From positions 1 through 64,000 of the forward strand of contig JAJLTO010000013.1 of NCBI GenBank assembly GCA_030568195.1: a stretch of DNA of 64,000 nucleotides, read 5' to 3'. The notes beneath the pieces were generated by a model, which worked only from the letters and a program-made list of their open reading frames with translations, was not told the DNA's origin and did not search any database. The position numbers were made by a program, and so were the translations under genes. How positions within the stretch are numbered: position 1 is the first letter of the stretch; the number at the start of each line of letters is the position of its first letter. Positions 1 through 10,907 of the stretch are shown in pieces. Source of the stretch: Dipodascopsis uninucleata var. uninucleata (lineage: Eukaryota; Ascomycota; Lipomycetes; Lipomycetales; Lipomycetaceae).

Positions 1-121
1 AGTAAAAGCTCATCCCAAAATTCGTCATGCCTACCGTTAGATCTAAAGCCATCGAAGAGGAAGATCGGTCTCTGTCCTATTTTGAAAACGAGCCGTGCGC
101 TGGAGTCAAAAGATTGAAACA
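1..121 (-). mobile_element. Inverted LTR end fragment (copia-type family)
   Basis: This stretch is the reverse complement of the first ~120 bases of the LTR seen complete at 441-868; only scattered mismatches are visible. Its terminal TG end lies at about 121, directly against the pol fragment that follows. It is a fossil piece that continues past the left edge of the window. An open frame running through it is an antisense artefact of the LTR joined to pol, not a gene. Confidence 0.85.
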
Positions 122-430
122 GTTACCAATCACAATTTATGAAGACAACCAGTCTACGATAAAGATCAGTGAAACTGATGTAATTAGTCGTAGAACCAAA
201 CATATTCAAGCGAAGGATTTACTAATAAGGGATAGAGTACTAGAAGGCAAGATCAAGATTGAATATATGCCTTCAGAGAATATGGCAGCAGACATGCTGA
301 CGAAGGCATTACCTCACCAAAGGCTCAGTGAATTAAATAAAATGATTGGTGTGTGGTGATAAGTCTATTCTTTAGATTAGAGCACCTATTTTTGGACTAC
401 GTTTAACAAGTTTGTCCACTTTTCAAGTTA
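122..430 (+). mobile_element. Ty1/copia pol 3' end (RNase H tail), fossil
   Basis: The translated segment carries the signature of the end of copia-type Pol: IYEDNQSTIKI, then RTKHI, then YMPSENMAADMLTKAL, as in the RNase H domain of Pseudoviridae-like LTR retrotransposons. Only the last ~80 codons lie in the window. Upstream, an inverted LTR end replaces the expected pol sequence, so the element is a broken, rearranged copy. It shares orientation with the polypurine tract and 3' LTR that follow, which makes them parts of one insertion. Confidence 0.9.
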
Positions 431-440
431 TGGGGAGGTG
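431..440 (+). other. Polypurine tract next to the 3' LTR
   Basis: The purine-rich tggggaggtg sits immediately before the TG that opens the LTR. This is the usual place and composition for the plus-strand primer of copia-type elements. Confidence 0.75.
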
Positions 441-868
441 TGTTTTAATCTTTTGACTCCAGCGCACGGCTCGTTTTCAAAATAGGACAGAGACCGATCT
501 TCCTCTTCAATAGCTTTAGATCTAACGGTAGGCATGACGAACTTTTGGGATGAGCCTTGACTACTAATTGTACTGTTTATTAGTCGTTTATTCAGCTACA
601 TCATCTAACTACTTTACAGGAAGTTCTCTTCCTTTTATATATAAGAGAGACTGCGTTCTTTGTGCAACCGTTACACAAGCAACACCTACATCATATTATA
701 TCCGATATTTGAGTTTAATTTCTTCTTCTCAGCAATGCTTAATTACCCTAAGCGATCTCTCTAGCTCGTAGCAACTTCTGTATCCAAATTCTGTATCATC
801 CTGTTGAATATCCAACTTTGAGAGTTACCGAACATAATATTTGTCTCCTCAAATTTATGTTTCCAACA
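441..868 (+). mobile_element. 3' LTR of copia-type element
   Basis: 428-bp long terminal repeat starting TGTTTTAATC and ending TTCCAACA, with TG/CA ends and a short TGTT/AACA terminal inversion. A TATA-like run (ttttatatataagaga) near 634 fits the LTR promoter. The unit recurs at 895-1293 and, inverted and partial, at 1-121. It follows the polypurine tract, so it is the 3' LTR of the pol fragment. It differs from the 895 copy by many substitutions and small indels, so the copies are not from one recent event. Confidence 0.9.
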
Positions 869-889
869 TAGAGTTTTAAATTACTGAGA

Positions 890-894
890 GATAT
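890..894. repeat. Target-site duplication, left copy (GATAT)
   Basis: The GATAT directly before the solo LTR matches 1294-1298 directly after it. Five bases is the usual duplication length for copia-type integrases. Confidence 0.85.
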
Positions 895-1293
895 TGTTTT
901 AATCTTTTGACTCCAGCACGGCTCGTTTTCAAAATAGGACAGAGACCGATCTTCCTCTTCAATAGCTTTAGATCTAACGGTAGGCATGACGAACTTTGGG
1001 AAGAGCCTTTACTACTAATTGTACTGTTTATTAGTCGTATATTCAGCTATTACTTCTAACTACTTTACAGGAAGTTCTCTTCCTTTTATATGTAAGAGAA
1101 ACTGTGTTCCTTTTGTAACTGTACACAAACAACCACCTGCCTCATATTCCATTCAACATTTGAGTTTAGTTTCATCTTAGCAACAACGTTCAATTTACCC
1201 TAAGCGATATGTCTTCACTCTCTAGTATATCTATTATACGTAATCTAGAAAGTTACCTGAATACAAATTATCTTCCATAATTGTATTCCAACA
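895..1293 (+). mobile_element. Solo LTR with 5-bp target-site duplication
   Basis: 399-bp second copy of the LTR in the same orientation as the one at 441-868, only 26 bp downstream of it. It begins TGTTTTAATC and ends TTCCAACA. The five bases before it (890-894) and after it (1294-1298) are both GATAT. No internal element sequence is attached, so this is a solo LTR left by recombination between the two LTRs of a former full insertion. Confidence 0.9.
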
Positions 1294-1298
1294 GATAT
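1294..1298. repeat. Target-site duplication, right copy (GATAT)
   Basis: Right-hand match of the GATAT at 890-894, bounding the solo LTR. Confidence 0.85.
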
Positions 1299-1734
1299 GA
1301 CCAGTGATTAATCAAATACAACACCATCCGTGAGAAACTGTTGCGAGTGTAAATTGGAAGCTTATATTTAATTGTTTCGTAGATCTCATAGCAGGACATC
1401 CAAGTTGCAAGGATATAGATTAAGGATCACTAGGGTAACTAAACATTGTTGAGAAATTGATAGCATAAACTTAACATTGAAGCTACACGGATTTTTCTTG
1501 GAAAAATGGCAAAAACAGTGCAGAATCTGACAAATACATAAAGAAAAGCTGCTCAAGATATCAAATAGATATAGGATACGAAATATATACTAATATACAT
1601 CATCAATAGTAGTTATAAATTTTAAATGAGTGATCTGAAACCCACTGTTTCTCTAACACCTAAATATGAGTTCTCAGACCAGAAGATGAAGGATTAAAAA
1701 ATACATATCCTATTTTTGACTGAAACTAGTGCTG
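1299..1734. other. AT-rich gap, probable decayed element sequence
   Basis: No gene or repeat was recognised. It lies between the solo LTR and the RNase H end of the minus-strand pol remnant, so it may be the unrecognisable end of that element. Confidence 0.4.
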
Positions 1735-2830
1735 TGATATTATAGTTGACAAAAGTTCTCGATCAACATGTCTGTTGTCCTATTCTCTAAAGACAAATAC
1801 TTAACTTTTATACCTCTAACATTAAATATCTTAATGAATTAATCTCGGCTTTAAATTTGTTTGGTTGTAAAGCTGATTACGCTACTTTCACTAATCTTTG
1901 TCGCAGACTGGCTGTCTTCATAGATTGTGATTAACAGTATATTAAATCCATAATCAGACACCAAACAACTAGACCATAATACTTGATTTGACATAACTGT
2001 AGGGCCAGATAGTTATACCTCTGTCGGCAGTGAGAAATACTTGATATTCTGTTGACTGCACAATTAAAAACATTATTGGCTAATAACACCAATCCCATAA
2101 ACTATAGAGTGAATCCAGAGATCCAACTGGTATCCAAAATCCTTTCAAATCAACATTCTTTTTTTTGCGTAAACGCGATTCTTTTTCAAAAGCAATACTA
2201 TAGCTAGCAGCTTGTGTGCTGTTTGGCTTAGTACATTAAGGCTCCAACTGCCTTGCATAGGGAACTGATTCATAGTATTAATAATCTTTTTTTTCGTTCA
2301 TCACTCCTACTCAACTACAATCAGCCTCTACGTGTCTTCTAATGTTTTAAACTTTTATATTGAATATTTTTATCATCTCAATGCACGTTGGTTGACTTGT
2401 CCATATGAAGCGTGTTTCTCTGTTTCGTCCGACCTGTACTCCTAGAAAATAATCCAATTATTCCTTGTCCTTGGCTTCAACTTTCAATACCGAATCAATT
2501 TGAATTTTGAGATCAATCCTTCATTCGAATATGGTAGGACCAAATCATCCAAATACACTTCTAAGAAACCTGTATTCATCTTTTTTATAGATAAATATAC
2601 ATAGTTCTAACTTGTACTGCTTGCATTTATACTCATTGAAACTACTGTAACCCCAGCATAAAGCAGATTACTTCAATCCATATAGCCCTTCTCGAATTTC
2701 CATACATAACTGTCCTATCTTTACTCCATAAACTCATCTGCTGGTTCTTGTTTGCAAGTAGTCAAAATTGGCTACTCATATTTCATCAGGATAACTTGTT
2801 TTTTAACTATTGCTTCCTTTCTTTTGCTGA
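1735..2830 (-). mobile_element. Highly decayed copia pol remnant, minus strand
   Basis: Reading the minus strand shows scattered but ordered pieces of a copia Pol. Near 2700-2670 is a LYGLK block, then CIFIYKKD near 2620, the reverse transcriptase catalytic box YLDDLV near 2540, FLGVQV near 2440, and finally an RNase H piece (YEDSQSATKIS) at about 1923-1890 that resembles the pol tail at 122-430. The remnant is broken many times and has no long reading frame. It is older than, and oriented opposite to, the insertion at 122-868. Its upstream limit may lie further right. Confidence 0.75.
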
Positions 2831-3727
2831 TTGCCCAGGTCAATATTCCAGATATCTCAAAATATCCGTTGTGATATTATGCTGAATCGGAATTCTTTCC
2901 AGATCATAATATATAAAGACTCTTGATCAGTTAGTACAGCTATATTCGAGCTTTATTCTGCTTGTGACTTACACAGCCTCCAATTGAGAAACAGCTCCTT
3001 TTTCGATACATATGTCAAACAGCGGTTTATAGTTCACTGGATTCTATAGCAAACGTCGTTCCTTCATTTTTAGAATTCATTTTGCAAGCGCACGAACTTA
3101 TCATCAAGTAAATGTCATTATCCGAAAATACGCATACAGTATTTCCATAATATCGTACGTAGGCATGCATCTAAGAGCACAAGTATATCCGCTTTTTGAG
3201 CTATCACTTTAACGTAAATAGACTTCTCGATTTGCTCTCAGCAATACCAGCTTCACAAGTAATTAAATAAATACAATATACTTCTTTGTCATTATTAGAG
3301 TATTAATTACTTCTTGTCACTTGCATGTTCTGCTGCTCTTGAAGATAACTTTCTTGCAATATTGTCGCTCAAGTCGGAGCAATGAATAAAACGATTTTTG
3401 CACTCAGAAGTGTAATTGAACTACTAGTAGCTAAACATAAAAACAGAAGGGTTACCATGCTAAAACAATTATATTGCATTCCACTGGTCGTAATATAGCG
3501 TACGTGCCAATTCTAAATGATATTGTGATTTACGACACTGAAATGATCCAGCTAAAATATTTTTAATGATGGTTTAATCTCCCACTTTCAAGATCTCAGC
3601 GTTTTAAAACTTCTCAGGAAAATTGCTTCACTTTATTGCCAGATCTTCATTTCCAGATCGTCGAGAATTATCAGATTCTTAATTAATAGCCTCTTAAAAT
3701 ATTATTTATAGGCTATTGTTAGTTATT
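2831..3727. other. Intergenic, possible further element debris and HRP1 promoter
   Basis: AT-rich, no coding region. The left part may hold the rest of the decayed minus-strand element, but I could not identify integrase or gag motifs. The right part must hold the promoter of the RNA-binding protein gene. Confidence 0.4.
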
Positions 3728-5796
3728 ATGGCGCTACATGAAGATGAAGAAGATCTGTTTACAGATCTATAGTAAGTGCATATAGTTAGCTAGACTAGAA
3801 GTTCGCGGTCGGAAATACTAATGAAAATGATCATCAGTAACGATAACCCAGTAATAAATAGAGAAGATACTAAGTCAGGAGCCGTCGAGAGCAAAATACC
3901 AGCTTTGTGGAGATTGCCAGACGAAAATATTGAGGATGAGTATGATCCAGAAGACGATATATCAGATAAAGAGGCAGATGAAGTTCCAGATGATGGTTTA
4001 GACAGCCGACAAAAGGATATAAGCCAAGAAGAGATCGATCCCGGTTCTCTAGAAGCATCTAAAGAGGAAGGGTTTGTTAGCACTTGATTCTTTTTTCCCT
4101 TAAGTTCATCTACTTACTTAATCAACAGGAAAATGTTTATAGGTTAGTTGCGTTCTTTTGGACTTTCGAAGTGAAAGATTTAGTTATTAAAAGGCTGAAT
4201 CTAGGTGGCCTTAATTGGGATACAACAGACGGTAAGTGATATGTGATAATTGATACTAGAAACTCGCTAAGATACCTAGAAACGCTACGGAAATATTTTT
4301 CTCAGTTTGGTGAAGTGCTGGATTGCCAGGTGATGAGAGATACAAATACTGGCCGATCTCGAGGATTCGGCTTCTTGACATTCAAAGACTCGAAATGTGT
4401 AAACACAGTTATGGTTAAGGAGCATATATTGGATGGCAAAATTGTAAGAAGGAACAACTTAATGAAGTTGCGCATGTGTGTATATACTGACAGATAGATC
4501 AGATAGATCCAAAGCGTGCTATACCTAAGGACGAGCAGGAAAAGACATCCAAAATATTTGTGGGAGGTGTTGCACCTAACGTCACGGAACTAGAATTTCA
4601 AGATGCTTTTACTAAATTTGGTCGTATAGTTGATGCTAGTCTTATGATTGATAAAGACACAGGAAGATCGCGAGGATTCGGCTTTATTACGTTTGATTCT
4701 GATATCGGTGTTGATAATACACTGGCGCATTGCCCTCTAGTAATTGGCGGAAAAATGGTAATGAAGCCTTATATAAAACATCTTATAGAACTAATACTTA
4801 CGAATAATTTGCTTTTTCAGGTGGAAGTCAAAAAAGCTCAGCCTAGAGGAAAAGAGAAAAGCGACAGAGAAGATTACAACTTGGAAACTAGCGATATCCT
4901 AAAGAATCAGAAATCAAATTATGAAGAGGAATTCTCTAACGACGCTTCTCAGCAGGGTGATTCAAATTTATCGCAGTACGCTGCTCAACAAAGCTACTAT
5001 GGTTCTGGTATGAGTGCTACTATGTTAGCGAAATATTTTTATGGCCTTCAGCAATTCTATTATGCTATGCAGAACATGGATCCAAATGTGACTACTTTTG
5101 CTGCGTACAATGCCAGTAAGTTTGATTCTCCCGACTCGTCTTACCAGAATATTTACAATATGAATGGCCAAATGCAATCAAGTCAAATAAACTATCCACA
5201 GGCACAGTATGAATTACAGCAGCAATATCTCAATAATAGTCTAAATGAATCCGAATATGATCATTTACCTAGTATGAATTCTAATGTTGTTTTGGAAGGT
5301 ATAACTGATTTTCATTTTACCCATATGATCTTAGTTAACTAATTTAACAGGAAATATGAGTCGGAATAAAATGCGAGATTTATCTGATGATGGTAGTAAA
5401 AGTGGTCATAACGACACGGATTCTCAAAATATTCAAATGATGCAGTCCTATATGCATCACAACATTAATCCTACGTCAAATACAAGAAATTTAGGGTCGT
5501 CAGATAGATCATCGCAAAGAATTACTCCTCAAAGCCAATCATCCATATCCCACTTGCAGAGAAGTCATAGCTTACAGCCTTCTAACATCAATGACATTCC
5601 GAATGGACCAAAAGCATTACGTGGACATTATGGCACTCCAGCATCAGCAGGTCCTAGAACGAATCAGCAACAAATCAGACCTAGAAATTATACAGGATCG
5701 TATCGGAACAGAAATAATTATCGCAATAATAATAATAATAACAATAATAATAATAATAATAACTCTGGTGGCTACCATCCGTATGTGAGACAATAG
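3728..5796 (+). CDS. HRP1: Two-RRM hnRNP, Hrp1/Nab4-like (cleavage factor IB)
   Basis: Predicted 553 aa in eight exons: 3728-3771, 3838-4071, 4129-4142, 4205-4231, 4280-4443, 4503-4757, 4821-5298, 5351-5796. All phases agree. An acidic N-terminus precedes RRM1 (about residues 94-168; RNP2 KMFIGGLNW, RNP1 SRGFGFLTF). Then come the linker IDPKRAIPKDEQEKTSK, diagnostic of the Hrp1/DAZAP1/Musashi group, and RRM2 (about 178-255; KIFVGGV, SRGFGFITF). The long C-terminal half is rich in Gln, Ser, Tyr and Asn and ends with an Asn run. Yeast Hrp1 binds the polyadenylation efficiency element in pre-mRNA and shuttles to the cytoplasm; the same role is inferred here. Two acceptors (4493, 4502) fit the intron after 4443; 4502 gives the canonical linker. 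Confidence 0.85.
5725..5763 (+). repeat. (AAT)n microsatellite coding poly-Asn
   Basis: Near-perfect AAT triplet array with one AAC interruption in the last exon of the Hrp1-like gene. It encodes an Asn stretch about ten residues from the C-terminus and is likely length-polymorphic. Confidence 0.9.
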
Positions 5797-5923
5797 TGGC
5801 AGTTATAGAAAGCAAGCTTTCTGAGTTTGCTAGACAAACACAATTGATGTTGTTCGATCCTTTGTCATTTTAGGTCATGTTAAATCCACATTAGTTCTTA
5901 CGTTATTTATAGGAGCCTTGACA

Positions 5924-7195
5924 TTAGTGGGTTGAAGTGTATTTTAAGTCTTCTAAGAATCTCTGCCGTTCGGTCGAGAGTAAAATAATAGATATGCAAA
6001 GAAATAAAATAATCTGACGCGCCCACAATGATATAATAAGTATCCTAGATGCAAGATATGTAGCTGGAATAGCAAACGTCACTCGCCAGAACAAACTATG
6101 TGAAATTGATACAATAGTATATGCGTCAGGAGATCTGACGCTGTCAGTACTTCTGGTTTGCATCAAACTCACTTTTAAAGAAATTGACTCTAATATGTCA
6201 TTTTTGAACAGATCGATTATGTGCCTGTACTTTATCACAGTTGGAAAATAAAGAACAATTTTATATATAATTGAATTTAGAAGTTTAAGAATCAATAGTA
6301 AAAATCTTCCTCCTAAAAAGCTTGAGATACGTTGCACATTTTCTGATTCTCGTATTTTCCCAACTTTAAGAGCACCAAGTACTGACAGATCTGCAAGTAT
6401 GCTGGATCTAGGTTGTGAATATATTGTAGGTGAACTATTATCACAATCGAGCTTACTATTTTCAGCCCTTGCACGAGCCCTAAGAATATCGTCAAAGGGT
6501 AAATCTGCGGTTTGTTTGCGACGATGATAAGCTTGACTTCCAGAACTGTAGACTATCGCATTACGAAGTTGCAATGGAAATTCATGTGAACTTCTCTCAG
6601 AGAGTGAGCATTCTAAGTTATCATTTTCTTTGTTTGATACTATATGAAGAGTATCTGTCCCACTACTTAAACATACCAATGAACGACGATTAGGCGCTTC
6701 GTACCCACAATGCGTACAGTAATTTTGTGAATGTACTTGCTGCTGGCTCAAGTAGTGCTCATCGTTAGACATAGAATCCGCACATATTGTATTTACGGTA
6801 TTTTGTGAGAGCTTCCGTAGATGTTTGGCACGCCCTCTCTGACTTGTCTGGTCGTTATAGTATTTATTTTTGAGTCTACTAGATCGTGGAGCATTTGGCG
6901 ACAAAATTCTCAAACCGATGTCGGATTTTTCTTCTACCACAACTTCGTTCGAGCAATCTAAATTTACATTGATTGCCGCCCGCGCACTCCGCGTTCCAGG
7001 GGACGGTGTATAATCTAAACTTCTGATTGAAAACTGGTCACTATTCCTTAAGCACGTCGGTGTCATAATTGACATTGAAAGATCGAGATTACTATTCACA
7101 CTCAGAGAACTTGAGAGAATATTTGGTATTGGTGACGTAGAGGATGAATACACAGGTAAAGCAGCCCAGTATTTATTTGATACTGAGAACTCCAT
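5924..7195 (-). CDS. Unknown protein with C-terminal membrane segments
   Basis: A 423-codon open frame starting at an ATG and ending 127 bp from the convergent Hrp1-like gene. I do not recognise the family. The first ~280 residues are polar, Ser-rich and probably disordered, with one CTHCGYEAP piece that has only two cysteines. The last ~140 residues contain at least two hydrophobic stretches (starting about FLLLILKLLNSI and, nearer the end, LFWRVTFAIPATYLAS followed by IILFLCISIILL), so the C-terminus looks membrane-embedded. No signal peptide is visible. Size and uninterrupted frame support a real gene. Confidence 0.65.
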   Translation of the reverse strand: MEFSVSNKYWAALPVYSSSTSPIPNILSSSLSVNSNLDLSMSIMTPTCLRNSDQFSIRSLDYTPSPGTRSARAAINVNLDCSNEVVVEEKSDIGLRILSPNAPRSSRLKNKYYNDQTSQRGRAKHLRKLSQNTVNTICADSMSNDEHYLSQQQVHSQNYCTHCGYEAPNRRSLVCLSSGTDTLHIVSNKENDNLECSLSERSSHEFPLQLRNAIVYSSGSQAYHRRKQTADLPFDDILRARARAENSKLDCDNSSPTIYSQPRSSILADLSVLGALKVGKIRESENVQRISSFLGGRFLLLILKLLNSIIYKIVLYFPTVIKYRHIIDLFKNDILESISLKVSLMQTRSTDSVRSPDAYTIVSISHSLFWRVTFAIPATYLASRILIISLWARQIILFLCISIILLSTERQRFLEDLKYTSTH

Positions 7196-7913
7196 TTCTG
7201 CAACCTCTCTAAGACTTAATCAATTCGTAATCGCCTATGTTATGAACCACAGTTTCTCTTCAGCTTACAAGCCTTCAGGTACAGAAAAAATTTGAGGCTC
7301 ATGTTTTGGATAATAAGTATTCGCGTTAATTACTTATACCATCCTCAACTATTTATGTTTGAGCCGGTTTGAATCATGTAAACAAACACAAACACAAAAG
7401 AAATTCAACTTGGATGGAAATTTACGCTACATTTCAGCCCCACAGGCATTGCCATTTATCCTATCGCGTTATTCACTTAGTAGGAGAACCAAATATATAA
7501 TATAGATGACCAAAAATTACCAAATAAGTATCTATTAGCATATATTATAGCCTTTCCTTTCTTCGTCCCTTATCAAAAAAAGCAGATTAAAATATAATTC
7601 TCCCTTTCTTTGCTATTGTAATAGTTATATTTTTCTCACAGAATAGTACCTAGCTAATTTGTGCTAAGAAATAGTACCAAGAAAATCGTACTTCGAGACT
7701 GAAATCAGCTGACCGATTGCCATATGTTTACACCGATAAGATTATTTAAAAACTTTAGACGCGTATCTCAATTTATTCCTTGTTAAGGTGACACCTCCCT
7801 AGCTTTTCTACGCCAGCGCTGATGTCAAACAAAAAACTAGGAATTTCAAATAACGAGGTAAATATAGGTTTACAGAGAAATTATAGATCGCAATATGATA
7901 ATCCCATTTTGTA
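7196..7913. other. Intergenic: upstream of the 5924-7195 gene
   Basis: 718 bp between two minus-strand genes. It holds one ACGCGT (MluI cell-cycle box type) at 7759-7764, far from either start; I see no other structured signal. Confidence 0.4.
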
Positions 7914-9255
7914 TTATCTCTTATTATATACTACTCTCTTTCTTGATATCTTACCACTAAGAGTCTGCGACCAGTCGCTCAGCGCTAGCTTGTGAAGATT
8001 ACTTGACATAACACTTATAGTAGATCTGTGTTCATTCATTGTCACGCTGCTGTCATCATGAGACACAATAACACTTTCTCTGATGATTCTTGCCCTTCGA
8101 CTGTCAGGTCCCAAAACTGGCTTGGGTACATCAGAATTACGTCTTGATGATACTTTCAAACTCGATGAATTGAACCCAGCTAGCGCTCGTTCGGACGAAA
8201 CCGAAGTACAATATATGCCACTGTTTACACCAGTCATGTCATCTTTAGCATCCTGTGAGTCGCATAACAGAGATCTGTGATAGTAATCATATCCAGGCTT
8301 GTCGCTGTCCATACCTTCGTCATCTGATATTACTATTTCTTCATTGTTAGTAGAAGTTCTCTTTAACGACCCTCTTTTTCGGATAATAGCTTCGTCAATT
8401 GCTTTTTCAATTTCCTTTATAGCGTTCGAAAGTGATAGCGTGTCTGTATGAATAGACTTAGAACTTCGTCCAATTGATCGAATAAGTCTTCCATCTGATG
8501 CTGAGTGATACAATCGTCGGTATTTTTGGGATTTGCCATTTAGAAATGAATCGTCGTCTATATATCTCATGTTAGTTATCAAAATATTATTTACAGCCTT
8601 AAGTTATTGACATACTTCTCTCAGCACTGATAGATAAAGAGAGTGGCTTCGTAGTAGACAGTTCTTCCAGCCCTATCTTGTTTGCTAAATATTTAGTTGC
8701 TACTGGAGTTGACGGTGTAGATTTAGAGAGCGTAGCATCTATGGATTTATGTCGCGCAGGTTCAAGTGTAGGTAACTTCGTCATCCCGGAAGCTAAGACG
8801 GTAACTTGTGTCTTATTATTGTTCATGATATTGCATTCACTATCAGCTGAGTGTTCAGGTTTAGAAATGATACCGTGCAAAGAATCTTTGCTATCATTTT
8901 TATCAGGTGCTTCAACATTATAAGCATCTTCATGATTCCTCAAATCGCTGTCAAGGAAAGACGATGCTAGTGACGACCTGTCAGCGATCCAAACAGTGTT
9001 TTCGCCATCTGGAGAGTCAATCCACTTTCCTCTATTTCTTTTAGGAGGCAAATATGTCTCATAATATTGAAGTAGAGAAGAGTAAGGATCATATGCTGTG
9101 TTATGTTGTGATCTGATTGATGTTTTAACTGAGGACGCTTGAATATGCGCTCTTAAGCATTCCTTCTTAATACCTAGGCGCCTCATGTCTGCGTCTGTAA
9201 GGAGCTGCTCTTGATATCCACTCTGGCTTTTCAATTTCACTGGGCTTTCTACCAT
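7914..9255 (-). CDS. Unknown Ser-rich protein, two exons
   Basis: Predicted 427 aa from exons 9255-8616 and 8557-7914. The intron (8615-8558) has donor GTATGT, branch ATAACTAAC and acceptor ATATAG, and it keeps the phase. The protein is hydrophilic, rich in Ser, Asp, Lys and Arg, without membrane segments or recognisable domains. Pieces such as LSLSNAIKEIEKAIDEAI suggest one short amphipathic helix. I cannot assign a function. It is divergent from the lipase gene across a 1.65-kb gap. Confidence 0.6.
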
Positions 9256-10907
9256 TTTATACTAGTACTGCAAAAATAGTGCTCTTGTATTAGTACCAGG
9301 TAGCTAACTAGAAACGTCTTTTCATTACTTAATATCCTATTAAAACTATTCTACTTAGAGCTCTCTAGAATATTATTATACATCATCAGCTAATCGATTG
9401 ACCGTTTCAAATGAAAGATCAAGTGAGAAGGAGAAGTAGTAACAGCTGCAATAATACTTAGATGGAGGTATCTGATGCTGGATGCATTCAAGTTCAGGTT
9501 AGAAAACAAAGGCTCGATGGTGCGGCGCTCAGTACTTGTCCGATTGCATAATTAGTCAGAATTAGTCGTAAAGCTCCGCCACGTGGAACTTAAATGGTGA
9601 ACAATTATATAAAGGAGGAAAATACATATAGTCCGTACATTTTACTTATATAGATAGATAGCATCTGTAAACCGCTAGTAATTCACTTAGTTACACTCAA
9701 CATACAATATACTCAAAAAGGGTTCAGTTTCGGGCAAGGGATGTTATGCACGTGAAGATGTTACTTAAGGGTAGGGTGTCTCTGTAGTCCTATTTTCCTT
9801 AGAAGGCGCCTTTGTCTGTAGAATTATACCGGAATTCCAAAGAAACAGATTGCTTTCGAATTTTAAACCTTCTCTTTAATAGTTCAGCGTATATCAAGAG
9901 ATATATAATATCCCTAAGAGATGTCCGCGATCAGATAATATTCGAACATGTGCATGTCCTGTCACTTGGCGTGCCTTTTGATCTGTAACAACGTGAACCA
10001 AATGCAGTACAGTGCAATGGGATTATTATCTTTGCATGCATAGTTGTGCGTAGTCTACATATAAGAAGGCTGTGCATTTCAAAAAATATATATCCTACTC
10101 GACTTTACCAGGGATGGACTATGCATCTTCGGCCATGATATCATATATCAGTAAGTCCCACCCTAGCTAATATAGTCTACGAAAATCTTAATTATGCTTC
10201 TGCACACGACATACTTCTATTTCTTTCTCACATTTCCCAAGTTCTTTATTTCCTTTCCATCATCTTTTCTTCTCATTAGTATTTTATTAACTACTCTAAC
10301 GTCCGCTCAGCTTTTTATTAGCTGAATAGCCCTATAATATTCTAGCGAGTGTCTTCCTGATCTTTTGATTGTTTTGGAGTGTTAAATTTGGTATAACTAT
10401 ACGAAATCTATAAATATCATTTAATTCAGAGAAGATAAGAAAATTAGTTGTACATATACAGTCTTGGATTATAATCACGTATAACATATTCGTTAAGGCC
10501 ATACATTATATGTACGTTGCTTTATAATATATTATACATTATAACTTGGATGTGAAGTACGTTTATTGAAAAATTGTCCTAGCAAACAGAGCAAGGAACC
10601 CAGTACAGCCTAATTATTTACTAAGGCGTCATATTTAAACACAAAAAGAGAGAGAAAGGAGTAGAAGCTTTAGCTCGTTACTTTCTCTTAATATTGAGTT
10701 TGTTACTATATATACTGTTAGGTGTAATTGTTTAGTAACCAGATATTTCTCTCTTTAAGTGAGCCGAAAGCGACAACTGGCTCACCGGCGATCCTGCATT
10801 ATAAAGCTTTTGATAACTCTTTCCATACGAAGCTATTCCGAATAAAAGTATAAGTCTACAAGAAAGACTTTAATAAACATTATAGCTAAGGAAAAAACTG
10901 TACTTGA
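9256..10907. other. Large divergent intergenic region
   Basis: 1.65 kb between divergently transcribed genes, the longest host gap here apart from 34.4-35.9 kb. I looked for tRNA box B, snRNA signatures and open frames and saw none. It contains CACGTG cores near 9583 and 9746. It may hide a non-coding RNA that I cannot recognise. Confidence 0.4.

Noticed and set aside
27-121. Open frame beginning MPTVRSKAIEEEDR, also seen at 796-987 on the minus strand
   Set aside because: Both are the antisense of the LTR start, so the shared peptide reflects repeat DNA and not a gene family.
3790-4083. Long antisense frames over the HRP1 acidic exon
   Set aside because: Shadow of a coding exon with strong GA/TC codon bias; no motif, and the plus strand has RRMs in frame.
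4444-4493. Acceptor at 4493 for the HRP1 intron
   Set aside because: In frame but adds three residues to an otherwise invariant linker; acceptor at 4502 gives the canonical IDPKRAIP.
7759-7764. ACGCGT as a cell-cycle (MCB) promoter element
   Set aside because: Single copy 560 bp from the nearest start; expected by chance in this length of DNA.
9256-10907. Possible tRNA or snRNA in the long gap
   Set aside because: No box B (GTTCRANTC type), U2/U5/U6 core or 5S signature found by eye; computation with covariance models would decide.
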